This document shows, piece by piece, positions 53,476 to 64,000 of a stretch of DNA of 64,000 bases; positions within the stretch are counted from its first letter, which is position 1; each line of letters starts with the position of its first letter. The notes under the pieces were generated by a model, which was not told the origin of the DNA, ran no database searches, and saw nothing but the letters and a program-made list of their open reading frames with translations. Both the position numbers and the translations under genes were made by a program. The stretch is from Tetrahymena thermophila SB210 (Eukaryota; Ciliophora; Oligohymenophorea; Hymenostomatida; Tetrahymenidae): contig NW_002476322.1 of assembly GCF_000189635.1 (NCBI RefSeq), forward strand, positions 434,001 to 498,000. Reading direction: 5' to 3'.

Positions 53476-54680
53476 ATTTAAAGAATTATTATTATTGTCT
53501 TATTACATTTTTGGATAATTTTTTTATTAATTCATTAAATTATATATTAGAATACCGTAAGTTCTCATTTCCTCGTTCCTCGGATTACGCCATTTCCGAA
53601 AAACGAGAAGTGATTTTTAAAGACTATAAAAATTGATCATTTCTCGGATTTCGTTCGGATTTTTTAAATGAGAACTTACGGTATATCCAAAAAATTTTTT
53701 ATTTTTTAAAAATCCTTATTTCAATTCAAATGAATTAATCTGTTAGTAAATTATTTAATTCAAATACTACTTTTTTATTCTTACTTGCTTTATTTTTTAA
53801 ATTTACAGTATTATACTTATAAATAGCAAGCATTTTTATTTAATAAAGCAAATTGTTTTACTTTTAAAAAACAAAAAAAATATTTTAAATAAATGTAGTT
53901 TTATATCTTTAATTTAACAACAAGTATTGAATAATTTAAATTTTACATTTGTTATCACATATAAATATTTAGATTCAAAGTAAATTTTAACATTATTTTT
54001 TAATTTAAGTACTAATTAAATATAAATTATTTAAAAATATTTTAATGTTTATTTTAAATATATATGAAAGTTATAAATAATTATTTAATTTAAAAATACT
54101 TAATCATTCTATCTCTTTTTAAACTATAAAGTATGCAAATTTAAATTTATAAATCTTTGGATTTATATGTTATTTTGTTTTTGAAATAATTTTGTTATTT
54201 GAATTTTAATTCTGAATGTTTGAAGTAAAAAAAAAATTTATTAAAATAATTTTACTTACTTAGTTAATAATAAAAGCAAAAAATATTTATTATAATATTT
54301 GTATTAAGAATAGAAAAAAATGAATTTTTCTCAAATATTTATGAGAGTAGTAAATTATTAATTGTGTTATTTATAAAAATATACACTTAATTATTACATT
54401 TTTAGGTATGTAAATTTAATTGTATAAATATTTAGATTAGTATTTTACTTGTTTTTGAAATATTTTTGTTATTTAATTAATTTTGGGTGTTTGAAAATTT
54501 AACATTATAAAGAATTTTTACTATTTTAACAAGAATAATTTATTTATTTATGTAATATTTTGTAATAATGTTTGAAAAAATTAAATTTATTAATTATTTT
54601 AAAGTATAAAGAACTAATATATTTTTTATTTAATAAGGATATTTTGTGTATTTTAATATATTATTATTCGATTAATTTAT
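53476..54680. other. Intergenic region containing a MITE-like element
   Basis: Apart from the element at 53552-53684 the DNA is AT-rich spacer, with no gene supported. It lies between the start of MFS copy 2 and the end of the RING gene. Confidence 0.6.
53552..53684. mobile_element. MITE-like element, 133 bp, perfect 19-bp terminal inverted repeats
   Basis: Left end ATACCGTAAGTTCTCATTT (53552-53570) and right end AAATGAGAACTTACGGTAT (53666-53684) are exact reverse complements. If the outer TA is the target site, the element proper is CCGTAAG...CTTACGG flanked by TA, as in Tc1/mariner or pogo non-autonomous elements. The interior is strikingly GC-rich for this genome and partly self-complementary (CCTCGG and CCGAAAAACGAG-type segments). 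It has no coding capacity. It may equally be a retained germline-type element. Only one copy is in this window. Confidence 0.75.
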
Positions 54681-55898
54681 TCAAACAAATTGTTTCATAT
54701 CTTATTTGCATACTGGGCAATGAGTATTCTTTTTAAGCCACTCATCTATGCAGTTAGAATGATAACTATGACAACAATCAAGAATTTTAACTTCTTCTCC
54801 TTCTTCAAATTCACAGAGACAAACAGGGCAGTTGAGCAAATCTTAGCTCATTCCAGGTTTTTTCTAAAATTTATGAACAGGGAAGTCTTTAAGCTGATTT
54901 TCATTTAAACCTCCGTCATTAGAATAGTCAAAGCCTTCCATATTACCATGACTTAAAAAGTACTAAAATTATCTGTTTTATGATTGTTGCATTAAAGGTA
55001 TCAATATTTAAAATAAATCACTTCCAATACCTTGTCTTCTATTAGATCTATTCCCTCTTAATCCTAAGAACAAAAGCTCTAATGGATGTACTCTTTCAGC
55101 CTATAGAGGATTGCTGCTACCTTGCCTTTAGAAAGACATTTCTTATTCTTCTTAATTTTAATAGGAATTTTACCTTTATTATTATCTCTAATTATTATTA
55201 TCATTTCTACTATGTTATTATTAAAAGATTGGTTATCTATTTTGATTTCTATTATTATTAGAGCTAAAGTTTCCATTTCTTCTTAGCTATGATTACTATT
55301 ATTACTAATTTAAAGCCTAATCACATACATCTAAGTGGTCATTCATGATGCATTAAGGGAATAGCTATCTGCAGAATTAGCATTAGATTTCTTTATTAGG
55401 ACAGGTTTCTACATGAATGGATACCATTTCGATGGTTAAGATAGTATCACAATTGGGACATTTTACTGTTTCATCCTAACTTTATTCAAGAGGATGATAA
55501 TATGACATATTTCCATTATTACGTTGATAATTTAAATTTTAAGGGTCATATTCATTATTAAATTAGCCACTATTTCCTTGCCTTTAACTCTGGTTTGATT
55601 GCTATTAGACATTTTATTGGCCAAACATATTTCTATTGTTCACATCACGCAGATTATCAGAAATAACCTCGTTTGCTTAATAAGAATATTGGGTGTCTCT
55701 ATTTTTTGAAGGGGACTATTTCATAAATGCATCCTAACTCTATTGAGGTTTATTAGAATTACTACTCATGTTATTTTGAAGATTTTGCTAAGCTTATCTA
55801 TTCTATTTTTGGCATTAGATTACATGCAATTCGTAGTTTGAAACTCTTTTTTAACAAAAAGAGCAGAAATTTCCTTGGTCCTATTATGAATTATTCAT
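54681..55898 (-). CDS. RING-H2 protein with TRAF-type zinc fingers (405 aa), probable E3 ubiquitin ligase
   Basis: Single exon, ATG 55898 to TGA 54683-54681. N-terminal C2HC finger C12-x2-C15, H25, C29. A Gln/Asn-rich linker leads to two TRAF-type fingers (C147, C150, H162, C166; C173, C176, H188, C192). A second Q/N/R-rich linker follows. The C-terminal RING-H2 domain has C357, C360, C375, H377, H380, C383, C394 and C397, with the expected Trp387. All RING ligands are present, so it should recruit an E2 and transfer ubiquitin. The TRAF fingers probably bind substrate or partners. The long Q/N linkers are typical ciliate insertions. Substrate unknown. Confidence 0.92.
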
Positions 55899-56955
55899 AT
55901 TTATTTAGATTCTACAAAAAAGTAAATTTATTTTTTTATCAATAAAACAATCTTTTTCTATATGATTTTTTATTTTCACTTATTATTTTTTCTGATTAAG
56001 ATGTATATTCTAATAATTAATTAGCTTGTAGGTTTATTATTTAAGCTCAGATATTTATATAGCAGAAAATATAGATTTTATTATAGCAAATTCGATAAAT
56101 ATTCTAAATTTTAGACATATGAAGCATACATAATATGACTGAAATTTATAATCTATAATATAAAAGTAAAATTTGAGATAGTTATTTCATGTATAAATAA
56201 TTTTATAAATTATAATATCTTATCAAAAATGTTCTAATTTTTATTATATGAGCAATTTATATAATATTTAGACAAATATAACTATTTTTCTAAGAATTTT
56301 TCTAAAGATCTAGAATTAATTTTTTTCTAAAATATGATATAGACAGACAAATAACAAATAATTACAATATGAAATTCTATTATTTAATTTCTAAATCAAA
56401 ATTAAAAAACATACATTATCAAACACAAGTATTGTATAACTTCTTATTTATGCAGAGAAAAACTAAAATATTACAATGATGATAATAATTTTTTAAACAT
56501 CCAAAAAAAAAATAATCTAGACAAATTATGAGAAATAAATTTTAATAGATTATGGTATTTAGAAAAATTTTTGAATATAAATAGGAAGAATGAATAATTC
56601 TTATAAGCTAATAATATATTTATCACATAATTAACTTTTCTAATATTTAGAAAATTAAATAGCTTTAATATTAAACAAGATAGATAGATATAATGATAGA
56701 AAAAAATGAAAAAAAGATTTTCAAAAAGAATACATTAAAATAAAAAAATATTTTTAAAAATAATTGAATTGAGTGAATTTATTAGAATATTGAATCAAAT
56801 ATATCAGAAATAAACAGTATATTTAACTATAATAATCTTGAAAAATTAATTAATAGATCAAGCTATTAAATTTAAAAATGTATAAAAATATATTTATTAA
56901 AGCTGAACTATCTCATAACGTGAAAAAGAAAAATTATTGTAACTTAATAATATTT
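55899..56955. other. AT-rich intergenic region
   Basis: About 1 kb with no supported gene. Contains the promoter of the RING gene and the 3' flank of the TPR gene. Confidence 0.55.
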
Positions 56956-58302
56956 TCATGAGAATAAGGAGTTGTAATACTGCATAGCTTAGTCATAAAC
57001 TCCGCCCCAGTATGACTTTGTCTTATTGGTTACATCACTAAAATATTCTGAAGTAGAGTTATTAATATTACTTACATACTCTTTAGAGTTGCTAATATGA
57101 CCTTAAACATAATCCCTTGTATTATTATAATTTGTTTCAACATAATTTTTAGCATTGTTTATATTGCTTTAGCAATAATCTTTAGCACTGTTATAATTGC
57201 CAGTCACATAATTGTAAGTATTATTGTAGGAGTTTAAGCAGAATTCCTAGGTAGTGTTTTTGTAATAAATGCATTGTTATTTGGTTTTTAAAAAAACAGA
57301 ACTTGTAAAAAATAAATAGTTTTCTATTCTTTAAGGTTTTAAAGTAATACATTCTTTGTAATTTTAAATGGCATTGTCAAAATTTTCTTTTTCATAGTAG
57401 CAATTTGCTAAATGTCTGTGACAAGTAAATGCGTTTTCTCCCTTCAACTTAGTGCATTCTTCAAAAGCAGGTATTGCGTTATCGAAATCGCCTTTGTTGT
57501 AAAACATAAATCCTTTCATTTCGTGGTAAGTCTCATTGCTAGGATCAATCTAAATTAGCCTGTTAAATATATTAAGAGCATTTTCAAAGTTTTTGCTCTT
57601 TTTAAATGCGTTTCCGAGATCCACCAAATATTATTCATTTTTAGGCTTTAATGAAGAAGCTTTTTAGTAGTATCTAATAGCCTGTTTAGATTGATTTAAA
57701 TTTAAAAATACATGACCCATATTATTCAAGCATTAATCTGAGTTTCCATTTATATCCAAGCAAACATTAAGAGGTGTTTAAGCAAGTTCATATTCTTTCT
57801 TTTAAATATATATCTTAGCTAAATTGTTTTAGCAATCTTCATTTCTAGAATTCTTGGAAATGCATTTTCTTAAAGATTATTCTGCCTCTACTAATTTATT
57901 TTGTTTTAAAAATGCAATTCCTTTTCCATTCAAGCACTCTGTTTTTTTCTCATCCAAAGAGAGGCATTAGTCGAATTAAGAAACTGCATTTTCAAGCTAC
58001 TCTAAATTTAGCTAAGATTATCCTAATCCCTAATAGCAGCAAGCTTCATTAGGGAATTTTTAAATACATGTTTGATAAGTAGAAATAGATTCTGATGTCT
58101 AACCTAGTTTTTACTGCATCAATCCTAAATTATAATAAATACTGACATCCTCTCCGAAACTTAAACTTCTTTTGTAAGAGTCAGCAGCTTCAGCGTAATT
58201 ACCTTTAACGCTCTCCTTATTTCCCTTAAATAAATACTCTGTCATGTATTATCTATTAAGCTTTTCTTGAAAAGTCTACTCAGTTTAAGTGCTATTCGAC
58301 AT
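56956..58302 (-). CDS. TPR protein with C-terminal 11-residue repeats (448 aa)
   Basis: Single exon, ATG 58302 to TGA 56958-56956. Residues of about 20-345 form 9-10 tetratricopeptide repeats with typical signatures (YYNLGLMQQKLGQ, CLNNMGHVFLNLNQ, YHEMKGFMFYNKGDFDNAI, LANCYYEKENFDNAI). TPRs are helical-hairpin scaffolds for protein binding. From about residue 360 come seven contiguous 11-mers of consensus N-N-[TA]-[K/R]-x-Y-V-x-x-x-[Y/I], spaced exactly 11 residues (nucleotides about 56995-57225). They end in a Trp-Gly-Gly unit and an aromatic tail. Eleven-mer periodicity suits an amphipathic 11/3 helix of the synuclein, perilipin or LEA type, so lipid association is possible but inferred. 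Confidence 0.9.
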
Positions 58303-59058
58303 TTTAATATTTTAATCTAATAAATAATGCCCTTTTATTATTCCGAAATCAATTTTATTGAATTTTATTAAAAATAAAAAAATCTTATCAAAATAGATAA
58401 TAAAAAAGAAAAAAAAAGAAGTTTTTGAATAAAAAATGATAAATAACAAAGATACAAAATACAATAAAAAAACACTCTATTAATAGAAATATAATATAAT
58501 AAATATTACTTATGAAATTCTAATTTAATTATTTATTAAATCTTTAATTAAATTAAAAAATTTAATATTTATTTTATAATTTTATTTTTTTAATCTAATT
58601 TAAATTAATAAAAATTTATTATTTTTTTTATATTTTGATGAAAGATTTATTTGAAAATATTTTTATTTGAGATCAAATTTATTTTATTAATGTTTTGATT
58701 CACCTTTTTACACTAAATCTTTGAATAACATTCTCATACTTAAGAATTTTAATTCTGATGAGAAATTTGAATATTAAAAATAAATTTCATTATTTATTTG
58801 AAGATAAAAAAATTCGATTATATTTTTTATTTTCAAAAAATAGAACTAAATAAATGTTATAAGAAATAAATTAAAAGCATTTTTATTATTTAAAATAACT
58901 TGAAAATGATAGAATTATTTCTAAATCTTTTGATCAACAAAATTTTATTAACAATTATTTGTATGAAAACTAATGAATTATTTTTTATGGTTAATATTAG
59001 TTTGTTATTTAATAGTAAAATGAGTGTAATATTTATTTTTAGGTTTTGATTGATTTAT
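58303..59058. other. AT-rich intergenic region
   Basis: About 750 bases of AT-rich DNA between two minus-strand genes. No gene seen. Confidence 0.55.
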
Positions 59059-60972
<1,914 letters not shown>

Positions 60973-62159
60973 AATACTAACAATGATTTTAATAATTTTC
61001 TAATTTACGAGTTATTAGGCAATCAATCTCCTCGATTTTCTTTTAATATCAGTATTCAATATTAATTAAGATTTTATAATGATAGACTAATAGAAGTTTA
61101 TATTAGCTAATTAAACATTAAATTTTTTAATTATATAATTAATACTCAACATATTAATTGGTTTCCTAAAATGTATAAAAATTATTATTTTTAAAAATAA
61201 AATATTATATTTTTGATCTCTTATTTTATCATACTTAAAGAATTGATTTAAATAAAAATATAAATATTTCATAGCTGACTATTTTATTTATGCTACAACA
61301 AAAATTACTTTCAATTACAAATATAAATTAAAAAGAAATTAATTTTATAAAATTAGTTTGAAATTATTTACATAAAGATTTTGTTGTTTGATAAGAAAGC
61401 TAAAGTAACAGAAATTTAATTTATACTCAAAAAAAAAAAAATATCAATTATCACATTAAAAAAATTATTTAATGTTTTATCAAAATATTTTCTTAAATGA
61501 AAGCTCTCTAAACCAACATTATTTCTGAATATTCCTAAAAAACAAAGCAAATACTTTGAGTAAAAAATTATATTTTTAAATTGTGTTAAATATTTAACAT
61601 AGTAATCATCAAAATTTTGTTTACATTCCCATTTTTATCAACAACTAACTATCTTTTTTGTTTTGGAACAACACAGGAGCAATTATTTTTTAAAACTCAC
61701 TTTTTTAATAATTGAATTCTAAAAATAATTGAAAATATTTTTTTAATTCTTAAATTAATAAATGATAAAAATTTCTTAAATTAATAGAATTAAAAACTCT
61801 AAACATTTATACATTTTTTTTGCATATATTATATTTATTTTAAAATGTTTACTAAGATAGTATATTGTTTATAGGTAATACTTATATTTAATTCTAATTC
61901 GATAATAGATTATAAATATTTTAGATGAAATATTTCATAAACAATATTTTTAAACAGAATATATTTTTTAATAGATAATAAAGAATTTTAATAATAAAAT
62001 ATTTGGTATTTCTTATATTAACAAATATCAACAGTTTAAATTTTTTTTTATTTAATTACTTTTAAGTAAATACATATATATGTTTGTATCAAATTTGAGT
62101 TTTTATGTTTGTTATTTAAATTGGTAATTTATGAAAATATGTAAGTACGTTTAGTTATT
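60973..62159. other. AT-rich intergenic region
   Basis: About 1.2 kb upstream of the MYST gene, with homopolymer tracts (A-run at 61428-61441). No gene or RNA seen. Confidence 0.55.
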
Positions 62160-62624
62160 TCAAAAAGAGCGAACTATTAAATAAAATATCAAAATACCTA
62201 AAAATATGTTAATATAGGTAAGCAGTTTACAGATAGGGCTTTTACCTTCCATACGCATCATTTATTTTATTTATTCTATACACACATCTAATTATGACGG
62301 ATTTTGTTGCTATTAATTCTAATTATCATCAATAACTGTATTATATGTCACATTATCACTCCTATTTGCTGGGTCACTCATTAAAGGATCTTAATTTGAA
62401 TACTAACCTGTATTAATTTTAACTTAGAACTATTAATCGTATTGCTACTAGGCATTAACATTATATTATCCATATCCATTTTATTAATCATTTAATCTTG
62501 GAACATTTCCTAATTAATCTTAATTAAATCCGCTATAGGTGTATCCGCCTCCATTTGCAGGAGCAGTGTAAGAATTCATTTCAACAGGTTTGTTATCTTC
62601 ATTCTTTTTGTTGAAATAGCTCAT
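62160..62624 (-). CDS. Gln-rich tail-anchored protein (154 aa)
   Basis: Single exon, ATG 62624 to TGA 62162-62160. The first 100 residues are Asn/Gln/Tyr/Gly-rich and disordered (MSYFNKKNED, APANGGGYTY). A short amphipathic segment (IEQIKQMMRMEGK) precedes a C-terminal TM helix (LLTYINIFLGILIFYLIV) with a positively charged end. Topology suggests a tail-anchored protein facing the cytosol. No family recognised. Confidence 0.8.
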
Positions 62625-63000
62625 ATTTTTTTGTTATATTTGTATTAATACTTGGCTGGCTAAACAAAATCAATATATAAAAACAAATATAAAAAATATT
62701 ACATAATTTTTGTTAAAATAAATTATTTACTAAAATAGGATTATTTTTATTATTATTATTATTTACAATTACTAAATTATAAAAAGCTTTGCTTTATTTT
62801 TAAATTTTACAAAATATTTTATTTTTTATGGAGCTATATTTTTTTAATAATTTACTTTTAAAATTTTATCAAAAAAATAAATATTTGTAATAAATCAACA
62901 TTTAAGATATTTTTTAAAATTAAATATTATATCAACCATTTAAAATGGGATTATTTCTAGTTTAAATGATTAACATTTTCAAAATATTTATAAATGTGAA
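62625..63000. other. Spacer upstream of the tRNA gene
   Basis: About 375 bases of AT-rich DNA. Promoter side of the gene at 62624 and 5' flank of the tRNA. No further feature seen. Confidence 0.5.
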
Positions 63001-63074
63001 GCTCAGGTAGCTCAGTTGGTTAGAGCGTTGGTCTTATGAGCCAACGGTCGTGGGTTCGACCCCCACCTTGAGCA
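63001..63074 (+). tRNA. tRNA-Ile (anticodon UAU)
   Basis: Complete cloverleaf: 7-bp acceptor stem GCTCAGG / CTTGAGC, D-arm with box A (TAGCTCAGTTGG), anticodon stem TTGGT / GCCAA with loop CTTATGA (anticodon TAT, decodes AUA), and T-arm GTGGG-TTCGACC-CCCAC with box B. Discriminator A at 63074; no intron; no encoded CCA. Closely resembles yeast tRNA-Ile(UAU), except for G instead of A after the anticodon. An AUA-reading tRNA is expected in such an AT-rich genome. Confidence 0.93.
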
Positions 63075-63084
63075 TTTTTTTTTT
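63075..63084 (+). terminator. RNA polymerase III terminator
   Basis: A run of ten T residues immediately after the tRNA discriminator base. Confidence 0.9.
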
Positions 63085-63599
63085 CTTGAAAAGCCTTAAA
63101 AAAATTAATAAAACAATAAAAATACAAACTTTATTAGAAAATAAATCAAATTATTATAAAAATTTTTTAATTTTTTAATAAAAAAATTTTGTATCAATAA
63201 ATGAATTTGTTTTGTTATGTTTTTTTATATAATTGTGTACAAATAATTTTCATGGTAAAATTTCCAAATTTTTTTGTGTAACTCAATGACTCTTGTCAAA
63301 TTTAAAAAAATAATAATTAAATAAATCTTTGGCAAAAGTAAAATTAAAGATAAAGCTCGAAGAAAAAGAATATATTGATTGTTGATTTGAAACTAATTTT
63401 CTTATGAATTTAAACTTCAACTTTATATATTATAAAATTATTTTTATTTGTGATAAATACTATCAAATTTATTATAATTGTTTGTTTATTCGTTTCTTTG
63501 CTTTAGAAGATTACAATTCTTCTTTCCAATTTAATATAAATGTTTATTTAACCTTCTTTGTTGCAGTCACATCAGACTAGCAAGTGTTTTAAAACTTTT
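63085..63599. other. AT-rich intergenic region
   Basis: About 500 bases. Mostly spacer. The part from about 63450 could belong to the gene at 63600-64000 if a 32-nt intron (63608-63577) were spliced, which would extend its C-terminus with a Lys-rich tail. Confidence 0.45.
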
Positions 63600-64000
63600 T
63601 CAATATACTGCAGTTGGATTTTGATTGCCATTTTTATGGTAGTTAGCATATTATTCGTGTCTCTTAACGAAAAAGTCAAGATCGACTAATGCTATTTTAC
63701 TTCCGTCCATGCAAATATAGAACACTTCCCAATCATAAGAAAAAGAGAACAACCAAATAGCCAAAGAGAAGGTAACAAACCATTCAATGGTGTCAATGTG
63801 AGGATCGAAATATAAAGCATTAGGGAACAAATATTTAATAACATTTACGATACAAGTTATGATCATAGCTGCTACACTGAAAAGTTTAATATTCCAAGAA
63901 AGAGGTGAAACAATTGATCTATAGATAACCTTAAATTGATAAATCTTATATGTAATCAGAGGAATAGCAGCTATCCAAATAATGAAGAAAGTTAAAGCAA
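63600..64000 (-). CDS. Multi-pass membrane protein, C-terminal part (5' end outside window)
   Basis: Minus-strand frame entering from the right edge and ending at TGA 63602-63600. It encodes about three to four TM helices: FFIIWIAAIPLITY, LFSVAAMIITCIVNVIKYLF and WFVTFSLAIWLFSFSY. Short polar loops and a hydrophilic tail (VKRHEQYANYHKNG) complete it. Coding quality is high. The family cannot be named from this fragment. The C-terminus depends on whether the very short possible intron in the previous entry is real. Confidence 0.75.

Noticed and set aside
54690..55276. ORFs on + and - strands inside the RING gene region
   Set aside because: Shadows of the RING-H2/TRAF-finger coding sequence.

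Overview
This 64 kb window is nuclear DNA from a ciliate that reads TAA and TAG as glutamine and uses only TGA as stop. Every long gene is broken by TAA/TAG in the standard code but reads through cleanly in the ciliate code, mostly with TAA for Gln. The DNA is very AT-rich. Introns are short and AT-rich with GT...AG ends (mostly 50-150 nt, longest 643 nt). Each gene is transcribed on its own, with long AT-rich spacers. These traits, plus large families of transmembrane, Q/N-rich and TPR proteins, fit an oligohymenophorean such as Tetrahymena. Species, and macronuclear versus micronuclear origin, cannot be decided from sequence alone.

Layout. 1-12348: two tandem genes for very large multi-domain membrane proteins (the first partial). 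12349-17577: gene-poor, with an LRR-like relic. 17578-27678: two related genes with long N/Q-rich regions and a shared C-terminal domain I do not recognise, separated by about 5.7 kb with weak candidate genes. 30022-33499 (minus): a PP2C-fold protein that has lost its catalytic residues, and an acidic low-complexity protein with an N-myristoylation-like start. 35522-44133: three tandem paralogues with paired CCCH zinc fingers. 44680-46267: a tetraspanin-like protein. 47161-48168: a coiled-coil protein. 48512-48780: a small tail-anchored protein. 49664-53475 (minus): two tandem MFS-type transporters. 53552-53684: a MITE-like element with perfect terminal inverted repeats. 54681-62624 (minus): RING-H2/TRAF-finger protein, TPR protein ending in seven 11-residue repeats, MYST histone acetyltransferase, and a second tail-anchored protein. 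63001-63074: tRNA-Ile(UAU). 63600-64000 (minus): the end of another multi-pass membrane protein.

The genes do not form one pathway. The window is organised by local tandem duplication: the giant membrane proteins, the CCCH genes and the MFS genes are adjacent pairs or triples, and the N/Q-rich genes are a near pair. Gene models with introns were built by hand; in each fully placed model the exon lengths sum to a multiple of three and the reading phase is kept. No homology search was possible, so family names rest on visible motifs.
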